Part shown: positions 12,181-22,394 of the stretch, one piece after another
Position numbering within the stretch: position 1 is the first letter of the stretch
How the letters are laid out: each line of letters begins with the position of its first letter
Assembly: GCF_037126465.1 (NCBI RefSeq)
Contig: NC_088201.1
Location: 226,058,016 to 226,122,015, forward strand
Length of the DNA stretch: 64,000 nucleotides
Direction of reading: 5' to 3'
From: Ornithodoros turicata
Taxonomy: Eukaryota > Arthropoda > Arachnida > Ixodida > Argasidae
Program-made: the position numbers and the translations under genes
The notes under the pieces: generated by a model
What the model was told of the DNA's origin: nothing
Databases searched by the model: none
Seen by the model: only the letters and a program-made list of their open reading frames with translations

Positions 12181-12599
12181 AAACTCAGTCTTCGCAATTT
12201 TGAGGTTCTCAGAGGACGTGGACGTGAGAATACGAGTGCACCCTTGGTCTCGATGCGGTGAACAACATCATGATGTACGGACTTCGTCCAGTCCGGGGGC
12301 TGCATAAGCGAAGGGTACTCGTGAAAGAGGTCTGCGTAAGGCGATGACACAGAGATGTTGCAGACGTCTCGGATGGCAAATGGCGGCGAAGCAATGGTGG
12401 CGATGGCTCGGACACAGAAGCGGGTGCTGTCGTCGACGAGCAGACGACGGGCGACATTAACAGAAAGGCCAAAGTGGTGCAAGAAGTCCGCCCCTAGGAT
12501 CGGCTGCGTGACATTAGCGACGAGGAACACCCATGGGAATAGTCTTCGTTGGCCGAGGTTTAGGCGAATGAATTGTTCCTTGTAAACAGGAATGGTGGT

Positions 12600-12760
12600 G
12601 TTGTTGACTGCCATAAGATGGAATAACGGCTCACACCGCCGATGAGGACGCGTAGGAGGACGCTGGTATGACACTGACGGCAGCCCCGTTGTCAACAAGA
12701 AACCTTGTCTTTGAGGTGCTGTCGATAACAAAGAATAGGCGACTTGCTGCTTGAGACGGG
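12600..12760 (-). pseudogene. Gypsy aspartic protease, altered active-site triplet
   Basis: The frame 12631-13164 ends with FFVIDSTSKTRFLVDNGAAVSVIP, the retropepsin active-site loop. The family motif is LVDTGA or LVDSGA. Here the residue after the catalytic Asp is Asn (D-N-G). The flap region continues in the adjoining frame (VNNTTIPVYKEQFIRLNLG, in 12063-12731). It normally cleaves Gag-Pol. The Asn substitution plus surrounding decay makes activity unlikely. Confidence 0.7.
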
Positions 12761-13926
12761 TAAACGCTGGCCGCCATCAACGGTTTCCGGGGGCATTTTC
12801 CAACCAGCCACAAGGACGTGTGCATGGGATAGCCGCGTCGCCGAAGCGCTCGTGATACCAACACGGACGTGGGTTGGCAGTGTCGTGTGGTGACGGGCTT
12901 TGTCGCCGTAGGGAGAACTGCCGGGAACGGCGTGAGCGAGAGGATCTGTGTGGAGATCGCGGACGGTTGACAGGAGAGTGCACGGCAGCCACAGTCTCGG
13001 AAAAGGCGTTGAACCTCAGTTCGAATGGCAGCTACCTCTGCCACGAGCTCAGCTGGAGAGGGTGAGGGTGGGTGGCAGTCGTGCAGAGGGCGATCCGGAC
13101 CGCGAGGTGGTCTGTTGGTGCCGGAGACTGCGGCTATGCTTAATCCAGGGAGGGCAACCTCCATTACCTTGTCTGCATGCCATTACCAGCTGAACAAGTG
13201 GCAAACCGCCGGCAGTGGAGAGGACCATCTGAACAGTGGCCGGGAACCTCTGCAGGACCAATTCCCGGAGCAGGATTCATAAAAAGTGGCTGCTCTGTCA
13301 GCGAGAACGTTCTGCATGGCTCTGAGCAGCTAAGACTGTGTTCGAATACAACAACAACAACTTTACTTTGACTTTGGAGAGTGGGCAGGTTCATCGCCAG
13401 AGGCAATACTCTACCCCATTGCTGGGTGGGATGTGGGGAATAAAATAACGAGCCCCTTCAGAATAACGATCGAAGTCCGATGGTGTCCAGAAATGTCAAA
13501 AGAGCTTTGAGCGCAGAACACCGCAGACGGTGATCGGTCGCCAAGCTCTTCAGCCCTTAACAGTTGCTGAAGCCGCTTGCGTCCAGATAGTGTCGCTCGT
13601 TGGAGAACGCCTGCCTTGAGGCGGCCATATGGAGTGGTGCCGGGCGTGCCCGATATGAAGTCGGAGACATCCATGGCGATCTCGGGTGGCATGAAAGCGA
13701 CGATGTGCCTGTACTGGGTCAAGTGGTTGGTAATGCCAGCGACGAGAAATTGAGCCTGGACTTGCTGGAACCAGATCTACGGGCTCCGGTGCCAAAATAG
13801 AGGCAGCCGAACGTCGATGTGGCTCATCACTGGTGGTGCTGGCTGGATGGCTTGGGCAGGCGCGGGAGAGCATGCAGGACGAAAATGAGGTTCCTCAGAT
13901 GTGCCTGAGGCGCCGGGGTTCTCCAT
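12760..13926 (-). pseudogene. Gypsy gag with nucleocapsid
   Basis: Gag starts at ATG 13926 (MENPGASGTSEE). After about 45 codons it reads PLFWHRSP-stop-IWFQQVQAQF, the conserved arthropod Gypsy capsid signature (FW...P..WF.Q.EAQF) with an in-frame stop inside it. The frame resumes through ITNHLTQYRHIVAFMPPE (13411-13722). Further shifts lead to the nucleocapsid segment CWYHERFGDAAIPC...PC at about 12800-12880, a zinc-knuckle variant typical of these elements. It would form the virus-like particle and bind RNA, and is non-functional here. Confidence 0.75.
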
Positions 13927-13938
13927 GGGCGAGTTCTT

Positions 13939-13950
13939 TTCGGGTCACCA
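13939..13950 (-). other. probable primer-binding site of the Gypsy element
   Basis: TGGTGACCCGAA on the minus strand lies 13 bases upstream of the gag ATG (13926). This is the usual place and form (TGG start) for a tRNA-primed minus-strand site. The priming tRNA cannot be named from this alone. Confidence 0.5.
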
Positions 13951-14040
13951 GATTGCAGGAGCTAAGCTAAAGAAGTGCTCGCTACAACAGTAGAATCGGA
14001 ACTTCGACATCGCCGACGGGCCGCCACAAGATCACGCATT

Positions 14041-14550
14041 GATAACCTTGAGAGCAGACCCAGAAGGGACAAGCTGGTGTTCTATGGTATTGAAGACGCT
14101 AGTAATGAAACATGGGCGGAATCAGAGGAAAAAAATTAGAAAGCTGTGCCAAGATAGCCTGGATGTTGTGGTCTGAGCTGAGCATGTCGTGTCGATAGAG
14201 CCCAAAGCCTAGGACGTTTTCACGAGGCAAGGACACGTCCAATAATCGTGAAGTTTGCTAACTTTAAGGTTAAGGATACCATTCTAATAATTCTCTTATA
14301 AGAGGACAGTAGTAAAGCCGTGTCTGAGGATTTCACTCCCGCTGTCCGGACTGCAAGAAAGAACCTGATTGCCTTCGGACGCTCGCAGGGCCAACCTTTT
14401 CGCCTCCGTTTCAATAAGCTGCTGGCTGGTAGCAGTTGTTATATGTACGACGGGAAAACACAACTTGTTCGAGAGGTCACTAATATTGAACCACAGAGCT
14501 TGCTGTATCTGGAAACAAACCCAGATTCAGTCGAAATAACTAGCGATTAG
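14041..14550 (+). pseudogene. LINE ORF1 (RRM and C-terminal domain)
   Basis: Frame segments encode NLESRPRRDKLVFYGIED...ETWAESEEKIRKLC (about 14042-14140), the RNP start of LINE ORF1 proteins. After stops, 14320-14550 encodes DFTPAVRTARKNLIAFGRSQ...FRLRFNKL...YMYDGKTQ, the ORF1 C-terminal domain. It would be an RNA-binding chaperone of the LINE RNP. At least two stops interrupt it. Confidence 0.7.
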
Positions 14551-14570
14551 CAGTCACTGAATGTCATTGT

Positions 14571-15165
14571 GGTTTGTCACTTATCTTTTCAAATATTAGA
14601 AGCATTGTACCCAAGCGTGAAGACCTGTTATCTCTTATGGGAACAACGGGAGCTGCTATTGTTGTTCTGACCGAGACATGGTTAACACCTAGCTTGCATG
14701 ATGCTGAAATACTGCCGGGTTCTAGAGTATACCGTTATGACCGTGTTGAAAGGCGTGGTGGTGGGGTGTTGCTTGGCATCAAAAATGACGTACCATCTTG
14801 CCCCATTGACGTCCCTAGGAACATTGAGATGGTATGGTCTTTACGGTCACTGCCACAACAAGATACTTATTGGAGTTTGTTACCGCCCGCCTGATGATGT
14901 TTCTCTTGTCGCTGAGCTTCATAAAGCCCTTGCCTTTGTGAAAAGCAGTTTTCCATCTCACAAAATAATGCTTTTCGGCGACTACAATTTCCCCGATATC
15001 GACTGCAATCACGTCTATAAGCAAAAGCCTCCGCGGTTTTGTTTTCCGATTTCTGTGATCTGGTCCGTGTCATTTGGTCTGCAGCAGTTGGTCACCGAGT
15101 CTACGCGCATTTCTGGAACCTGTCAGGCCATCCTTGATTGAGTGCTTACCACATCGCCAGAGCTA
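14571..15165 (+). pseudogene. LINE ORF2 endonuclease domain
   Basis: 14574-14894 encodes SLIFSNIRSIVPKREDLLSL...VVLTETWL (the catalytic Glu in LTETWL) and YDRVERRGGGVLLGIK. A frameshift near 14830 moves the reading to 14698-15141, which has IGVCYRPP and the catalytic MLFGDYNFPDID. This is an apurinic-type endonuclease that would nick target DNA. A TGA at 15139 ends the domain. Confidence 0.85.
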
Positions 15166-16360
15166 TTTTCTTCAGTAGTAATTTTTGATGGCCTCGGCGA
15201 CCACAGATTCATACACACCTCCATAAAAGTACCCTATACTGAACTTAAGAATATTAAATTCGATATAGTGGACTGCAACAAAGGGAATTATGTCGTCATA
15301 AACAGGGAGCTAGGTACGTTTTTCGATGAATCTGTCCGCCTGTTTCCGATGCGATCAGTTGAGGATAATTGGTGTGCCTTCAAGGCTGCTCTTAGCAATC
15401 GAACTCAGAAATACATACCCAAAATTACAATACGGTCACCCCAGAACGCTCCCTTGAACGACCGCTCGTTGAACCGCTTGGCCAACAGAAAGAAGCGTGG
15501 TGATACCTTCGCCCCCTTGAACTACAGGCAAATCTCGTTAACTAGCATTCCTTGTAAGTTGATGGAACATATCATATACTCGAACGTCGCCCGGCATCTC
15601 ACTTCAGTTAACTACTTCTACGAGTTCCAACATGGGCTTAGGAAGGGCTAGTCATGCGAGACGCAGCAAGTGGAGTTCACACATGACATCCAAAGTTGTC
15701 TCGATTCAAGGGAACGCACGGACGTCGTCTTCCTTGATTTTTCAAAAGCATTCGACACTGTGCCTCATTCTCGTCTCTTCGCTAAGCTCTCAACACTAAA
15801 CCTCGACCCCTTTGTTTTATCTTGGATAAGAGCCTTCTTGGTGGACCGGAAACAGGCCGTTTTCACTAACAACAGTCTATCCAACTTCACTTCCGTAACA
15901 TCAGGTATACCTAAGGGATCCGTTCTTGGCCGTTTATTGTTTCTTGTTTACATAAATGACTTACCCAGTGCAGACCATGATCTTCTTCAGGAGGAATTGC
16001 TCACGGTGGGGGTCCCGATGGTGTAACACTTGGTCCATGTCTATCAACATCACTAAGTGCAAGGTCATGTCCTTCTCACGTTCCCCTTCACATGTCTCTT
16101 CATCTTATCAACTACACGGCTCCCAGCTGTTATGCGTTCCCACGTATAAATACCTAGGCCTGCATTTAGATTCAACAATGCGTTGGTCCCTGTATATTGA
16201 TAAGATTGTGACTCTGCCAACAAGGACCCTGGGATATATTCGCCGCCATCTTGCACTTGCTCCGCCTGGCATCAAACTCCTATCTTATCGAGCATTCGCA
16301 CTACCCAAATTAGAATACGCCTCTGCTTTTTGGATCCACACCAGGAATATTTGATACATG
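15166..16360 (+). pseudogene. LINE ORF2 reverse transcriptase
   Basis: 15142-15651 jumps from the post-endonuclease region (GDHRFIHTSI) to LNYRQISLTSIPCKLMEHII, showing an internal deletion. After a TAG at 15649, 15670-16026 contains DVVFLDFSKAFDTVPH (catalytic Asp) and GIPKGSVLGRLLFLVYINDL. The catalytic YADD block that should follow is deleted. A shifted frame (15956-16354) continues with INITKCKVMSFSRS and the thumb YKYLGLHLD. Confidence 0.85.
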
Positions 16361-16385
16361 CCCCCCTGCTGGAAATAAAGTGCAT

Positions 16386-16830
16386 GATCTCAATGAATTC
16401 TCCCGCAGTTCCAATGAGATTCAATGTGAAATCAGACGACCTATTCATTCAATGTGCATAAGAGGAGTATTTCTCATTGAGAGAATTGGGAGTTTTTGCA
16501 GGGGAGCGGCCTTCGCGACAACGTGTTCTACCATGTTGTGTGGCGAAGGCTGCTCACAGGGAATAAAGAACCAATTCAAGGAATTGGTCTAATGAGTATC
16601 AATGAGAAACGCTGACTTCCAATTGATTTGATGAGATACTCCACCAATACAAGGAATGCGAAGTCAATTGAATGAATTGGCCCAATGTGAACGAATTAGA
16701 CACGATCATTCCCAACTGAAGGAATGAGATGCTACCTTTTCGGCGCCGTAGCACGTATCCCCATCCGCGCTCCAAAATAGTTCGCGTGATTTCAAATGTT
16801 TTTGAATATTCCCTCAAAGGTACAGGATCC
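16386..16830. repeat. ATTGAAT/AATTGG-rich degenerate repeat
   Basis: Dense copies of AATTGG, CATTGA and TCAATTGAATGAATTGG occur, with local inverted pairs such as CCAATTCAAGGAATTGG at about 16570. A similar texture occurs at 43790-44110 (CCCATTGAA, GAATTCAATTGG). It is probably a MITE-like or decayed satellite. No protein is seen. Confidence 0.35.
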
Positions 16831-16951
16831 GTGGTATAACCTACTGCTGCGCCTCCCGCTTGAAGCTATTGTGTTGCAATTCATGCAATATTGCACTGCA
16901 CAGAAGTGGAAGCGTCCGCGAGTCGCCAGCGGAATAGTCAGTCTCTTATAG

Positions 16952-17060
16952 TGATGGGCAAGTCAGTTCATTTTTGTGAACTAATTCATTTAGTTCAGTT
17001 CACTCCACTGAACTGTCTAAAAGAATAGTTCATTCGTTCACCTGTTCGCAATTAAACACA
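16952..17060. repeat. GTGATGGG...GTTCATTC simple repeat, possible hAT-type end
   Basis: TAGTGATGGGCAAGT followed by iterated AGTTCATT/GTTCACT resembles hAT element termini. A related tract, GTGATGTGTCGTTC...AACTAGTTCA, lies at 45078-45190. I cannot find matching ends or duplications. Confidence 0.3.
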
Positions 17061-17239
17061 ATCAAGTAATATAGTCCCAAACTTTAAAGTGGCTCGACCA
17101 AGAGAGATACAACAAAATGATCTTGCAATTCAGTTTTCCAAAGGTTCGAGAACATCAACATAGAAAACGTAATCTTTTAGGTCGCTTTTTTATTTTGCTT
17201 TAATTTTCTACGTATTTAACAAGAAAAGTATTGCACAGA

Positions 17240-17700
17240 AGTAGTCTAGAAATGTAGCCCACCTAGCAGTGCCTATCTAGCAAAACAATTGCTAGATACG
17301 CTAGCTAGCGTATTTAGCATCAACAAACAAGACCGCCCCCGTCACCGCCCCATCCCGCTCTTGCGAATGTTAATTAGGGTTAAACCTCGTGAGCGCCAGC
17401 CCACAGATACCGACCTCACTGTATCATCTGAGGAATTAACCACGTGGGCACCAGCCCACTTTCACGACTCCATCTGGTAAGCCATCCCTGCCACATGCCT
17501 TTCTTAATATTATAATTAGGTGCACGCCCTACTGTGTTGGAGTAAACCACGTCAGAGTGATACCGACCTCACTGTGTCATCTGAGGAATTAACCACGTGG
17601 GCACCAGCCCCCATATCGTAAGCCAGCCTCCAGCAAGTCCCTCGCACGCGCAACACGCGCTTCTTATTATAATTAGGTTGCATGCCTACTGTAGATTAGA
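17240..17700 (+). repeat. solitary copy of the Polinton left end
   Basis: This is nearly identical, in the same orientation, to 46282-46735, the left end of the Polinton. Both begin sharply at AGTAGTCTAG, and the flanking bases differ (CACAGA versus TCTGTG). Polinton ends start with AG(T), so the shared border looks like a true terminus. The end contains an internal direct repeat (ATACCGACCTCACTGT...GGGCACCAGCCC at about 17408 and 17561). Past 17690 the two copies diverge, and no capsid gene follows here. Confidence 0.75.
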
Positions 17701-19699
17701 AGGAACTTCATAAAAAGCACAGTTGCAAGATCGTATTTTAATTATGACTGAACTACCCCCCAGTCCCCACTACAGCAGCACCCCATCATCTCACGAAAGT
17801 TGAACCAGCCCACGAAGCTGTCGTTATACTTCTTAATAAGTTTACCTCCACCCTCTCGCAGATTTTAAACCTGACCAGTTGTGGCTGACCACGTGGGGGC
17901 ACCAACCCCTTTGCTTGCCTGTAGGATGCACTCACTGAATGTCATCTTAATTGTGTAGTTCCATCAGAATGATATACCTCTTGTTTTAAACAAACTACGT
18001 TAACAATGAATAATTAGCTTAGTTATGAAATCAGAAATGTGCCATAACCGTTCATCCATCTAAGGATCTTAGTAAAATGAAATAATAATAAGATTACGCA
18101 CATTAGTTCTTTATGGATAGTTGCACAATTCTTACTCGATCCTGCAAAAGGCGTATACGAAGAGGGGAGTCAAGTCCTGTAGGTCCCATAAACAAATACA
18201 GAGGAAGCGTGGACCTCCACGCGAAAGCTTGTACAAATTAAACTTAAACAAAAATCTCAGTGTCGGCTTCTGTATTTTGTTTATTGGATCCCTGCAAGGA
18301 TAAAACGATAGCTCGATTCGTACATGGCACAACAATTGTTCAAATATTTTTTTTCTTATTACGTTTTAAAGTCGACAAGTAGTGACACCTCGCTATCGTC
18401 TGCCTAATGGAAATGGTTGATGAGCCTATCGAAATAAGGTTAAAGTTAAAAATTAATAGGACTTAAATAGCACAAAAGTTTTGTATAAAAACAAGAAACA
18501 AGGGGCGTTACTATACTTGGAAGCTTTAACGATAAGAATTGGGGAATTCGTGCATAAGTGTACCATCAGTAACCTTGTCTGATAAGATAGAATGTTTTCT
18601 GCGTAGAATGTATTCTCACGTGATGCTGTAGTTAGTGTGGAGAGAAGGTATTGGTAATAAAAAGGAGATGGTGACGGAAATAAATTCTTTTGGTTGCAGT
18701 CAGTGCTGTGCGTCGTCCCTTTGTCTGTGTTTGTCTCGTCCCATTGTTTTACTTCGCACTGGGGTAGTTTATCCATTTTAAAAGAGCCAATCGACTCCTT
18801 CCGAAGTGCGAGGAGACAGTATATACTTAAACTTCAGAGCGCTAAGAGCGTAACCGAAAAAAAAAAAAGCCTACAGCTCTGACCTTCGACAACCGATCGA
18901 AAAAGAAAAATGCACCGGCCCCCCCGCCACAACATCGTTGCGAATTGCAAGGATATGGCATAGCTAGTATTGAGAAGTGATTATGGACAGGGTGCTAAGG
19001 GGCGTGTAACGACAAAAGGCTTACCGCTTCGAAATTCGACATCCGACGCCATCATGGGGGAACATCATGATATTCATTGTAGAGATTTCATTAAACATGC
19101 TTGGACTTGCAGTCGACCAGGCTACCTCTCCCCATTAATCCGTTTTTGTGTACGACACGGATTAACTCTCGAGAAATGATAAGCTCACTTTTCCGTATTC
19201 CATTAAGATGTTGTTGTGTTAGCGACGCTTTGCATATTAGACGACGGGATGGCTGAAGGTCACCGCTGTTTCCACTCAGACTGTGATATCTCTTCTGCTG
19301 ATTTGCATGAGTACACGAGCAAGTCGAATAAACGCTCGAAGATACACGATGTTATTGCAATAGCAAGCATTTGCATATAAGACAACTCGTTGGATAAAGG
19401 TCGTACCTTTTTACTCTAGCCGGTGTCGCCTTTGCAACTCGAAGACAGGAAAAATAATTACTATGCGATACATGTTGCGCCGCAGGAAAAAGAAGAAGAA
19501 AAAAAGACGCAGTATACAAATGACAGCCACCTCCATGCTTTGATTTCTGAACAGAGCGAGCCAGCCCGGGTAAAGCCGCAATTACCTCTCAAGGATAAAC
19601 GATAATATCACTTTCCTCATCACGTCTTTGGGGCGAGACGGTCGACGCTGCACTCTCATAGGCAAACGAAGCGACTTCTATATAAGACGGTTCGTCCGC
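17701..19699. other. no gene recognised
   Basis: A third, weaker ACCACGTGGGGGCACCAACCCC word at about 17890 echoes the subrepeat of the Polinton end. The rest has only short frames without motifs. Confidence 0.4.
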
Positions 19700-19799
19700 N
19701 NNNNNNNNNNNNNNNNNNNNNNNNNNNNNNNNNNNNNNNNNNNNNNNNNNNNNNNNNNNNNNNNNNNNNNNNNNNNNNNNNNNNNNNNNNNNNNNNNNN
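19700..19799. other. scaffold gap (100 N)
   Basis: Exactly 100 N. The satellite begins at the first base after it, so the array probably extends into the gap and its true length is unknown. Confidence 0.99.
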
Positions 19800-21903
19800 G
19801 TCTTCCTTCAGCTGTTCTGCGTGCAGATACACGCATGTTTTCAAGAAGAAATATTAACGAGGGGGCGAACCTGAAATAAAAACGGTGCGTGACTCGCTAC
19901 GGAATGATTCACTATCACCACTAATTTGGACGAAGCTCCAGAATTCGTGTGGATAAATCTCTTCCTTCAGCTGTTCTGCGTGCAGATACACGCATGTTTT
20001 CAAGAAGAAATATTAACGAGGGGGCGAACCTGAAATAAAGACGGTGCGTGACTCGCTACGGAATGATTCAATATCACCACTAATTTGGACGAAGCTCCAG
20101 AATTCGTGTGGTTAAATCTCTTCCTTCAGCTGTTCTGCGTGCAGATACACGCATGTTTTCAAGAAGAAATATTAACGAGGGGGCGAACCTGAAATAAAGA
20201 CGGTGCGTGACTCGCTACGCAATGATTCAATATCACCACTAATTTGGTCGAAGCTCCAGAATTCGTGTGGATAAATCTCTTCCTTCAGCTGTTCTGCGTG
20301 CAGATACACGCATGTTTTCAAGAAGAAATATTAACGAGGGGGGCGAACCTGAAATATAGACGGTGCGTGACTCGCTACGGAATGATTCAATATCACCACT
20401 AATTTGGACGAAGCTCCAGAATCCGTGTGGTTAAATCTGTTCCTTCAGCTGTTCTGCGTGCAGATACACGCATGTTTTCAAGAAGAAATATTAACGAGGG
20501 GGCGAACCTGAAATAAAAACGGTGCGTGACTCGCTACGGAATGATTCAATATCACCACTAATTTGGACGAAGCTCCAGAATTCGTGTGGTTAAATCTCTT
20601 CCTTCAGCTGTTCTGCGTGCAGATACACGCATGTTTTCAAGAAGAAATATTAACGAGGGGGGCGAACCTGAAATATAGACGGTGCGTGACTCGCTACGGA
20701 ATGATTCACTATCACCACTAATTTGGACGAAGCTCCAGAATTCGTGTGGTTAAATCTCTTCCTTCAGCTGTTCTGCGTGCAGATACACGCATGTTTTCAA
20801 GAAGAAATATTAACGAGGGGGCGAACCTGACATAAAGACGGTGCGTGACTCGCTACGCAATGATTCAATATCACCACTAATTTGGACGAAGCTCCAGAAT
20901 TCGTGTGGTTAAATCTCTTCCTTCAGCTGTTCTGCGTGCAGATACACGCATGTTTTCAAGAAGAAATATTAACGAGGGGGGCGAACCTGAAATAAAGACG
21001 GTGCGTGACTCGCTACGGAATGATTCACTATCACCACTAATTTGGACGAAGCTCCAGAATTCGTGTGGTTAAATCTCTTCCTTCAGCTGTTCTGCGTGCA
21101 GATACACGCATGTTTTCAAGAAGAAATATTAACGAGGGGGGCGAACCTGAAATAAAGACGGTGCATGACTCGCTACGGAATGATTCAATATCACCACTAA
21201 TTTGGACGAAGCTCCAGAATTCGTGTGGTTAAATCTCTTCCTTCAGCTGTTCTGCGTGCAGATACACGCATGTTTTCAAGAAGAAATATTAACGAGGGGG
21301 GCGAACCTGAAATATAGACGGTGCGTGACTCGCTACGGAATGATTCACTATCACCACTAATTTGGACGAAGCTCCAGAATTCGTGTGGATAAATCTCTTC
21401 CTTCAGCTGTTCTGCGTGCAGATACACGCATGTTTTCAAGAAGAAATATTAACGAGGGGGGGCGAACCTGAAATAAAGACGGTGCGTGACTCGCTACGCA
21501 ATGATTCACTATCACCACTAATTTGGACGAAGCTCCAGAATTCGTGTGGTTAAATCTCTTCCTTCAGCTGTTCTGCGTGCAGATACACGCATGTTTTCAA
21601 GAAGAAATATTAACGAGGGGCGCGAACCTGAAATAAAGACGGTGCGTGACTCTCTACGCAATGATTCAATATCAGCACTAATTTGGACGAAGCTCCAGAA
21701 TTCATGTGGTTAAATCTCTTCCTAGAGCTGTTCTGCGTGCAGATACACGCATGTTTTCAAGAAGAAATAATAACGAGGGGGTGAACCTGAAATAAAGACG
21801 GTGCGTGACTCGCTACGCAATGATTCAATATCACCACTAATTTGGACGAAGCTCCAGATTTCGTGTGGTTAAATCTGTTCCTTCAGCTGTTCTGCGTGCA
21901 GAT
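19800..21903. repeat. 159-161 bp satellite array, 14 unit starts
   Basis: The word YTTCCTTCAGCTGTTCTGCG begins units at 19802, 19961, 20120, 20279, 20439, 20598, 20758, 20917, 21077, 21237, 21397, 21558, 21718 (variant) and 21877 (truncated). Unit length varies by 1-2 bases, partly through the G-run after TTAACGAG. Each unit holds the short hairpin TGCGTGCAGATACACGCA. Units differ by few substitutions, such as CGGAATG/CGCAATG and TTCACTATC/TTCAATATC. ORFs within it are by-products of the repeat. Confidence 0.97.
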
Positions 21904-21964
21904 GCCGCAGAAGTATGAGATAAAGCCGCAGCGGGGTCGCTGCCGAGCGCTAACGAAGGCTATG

Positions 21965-22290
21965 TTCAGCGGGCTTAGTCAGCCAATCAGTGGGCTTGGA
22001 ACGGGCCAATCGGTACGCTTAAATTGGGGACGGCCAATCAGAGGGCTTAGAAAATCTGAAAAATGTGGAGAGTGATCAGTAGGCTTCGAATGGACCAATC
22101 AGTGGAGTCGGTTAATTAGCATAAAGGGGTGGAGCTACAGTCAACCAATTAATGATCAGTAGGCTTAGCACGGGCCATTCAGCGTGAACTGGGCGGAGCC
22201 AAGCCAAATAATTAGCATACAGGAGCAGAGCTACGGTCAGCCAATCAAAGATCAGTAGGCTTAGATGGCTGTGGAGTAGATCAGATGGCT
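21965..22290. repeat. irregular repeat rich in CCAAT boxes
   Basis: AGCCAATCA, GGCCAATC and ACCAATCA words recur at least seven times, interleaved with GATCAGTAGGCTTAG (about 22074, 22153, 22250) and TTAGCATA. The satellite ends just upstream. It could be an old promoter or LTR-like array. No gene follows. Confidence 0.5.
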
Positions 22291-22394
22291 TTGGATTTGG
22301 CTTGTGTTGGATTAAACTGGATTATGTCTTAGAATTGGATTCGAATTGGATTGGAATTGGATTAGAGAAAAGCTCTTGCCTATAGGACATAATT

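Larger units (their letters stand above)
9735..13950 (-). mobile_element. decayed Ty3/Gypsy LTR retrotransposon
   Basis: On the minus strand the order is primer-binding site (13950-13939), gag, nucleocapsid, protease, reverse transcriptase, RNase H, integrase, the normal Ty3/Gypsy order. Every domain is recognisable, but frames are broken by stops and shifts in gag, RT and integrase. The LTRs are barely detectable: a CTTCGNCATCGCC...GCCGCCACA...CACGC block at about 9763-9795 has a counterpart at about 14004-14040, which may be the LTR remnants. The element is immobile. Confidence 0.85.
14036..16385 (+). mobile_element. decayed CR1-like LINE
   Basis: A plus-strand non-LTR retrotransposon with ORF1 (RRM-type), then ORF2 with an AP endonuclease and reverse transcriptase, ending near AAATAAAG at about 16375. 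It begins immediately after the Gypsy 5' end. It carries an internal deletion between endonuclease and RT and has lost the catalytic FADD/YADD box. Stops and frameshifts occur throughout. Confidence 0.85.

Noticed and set aside
19800..21903. Open frames of 60-80 codons within the satellite
   Set aside because: They repeat with the satellite, occur on both strands and have no independent conservation.
19800..21903. CRISPR-like array
   Set aside because: The whole 159-161 bp unit is repeated, with no unique spacers, and the sequence is eukaryotic.
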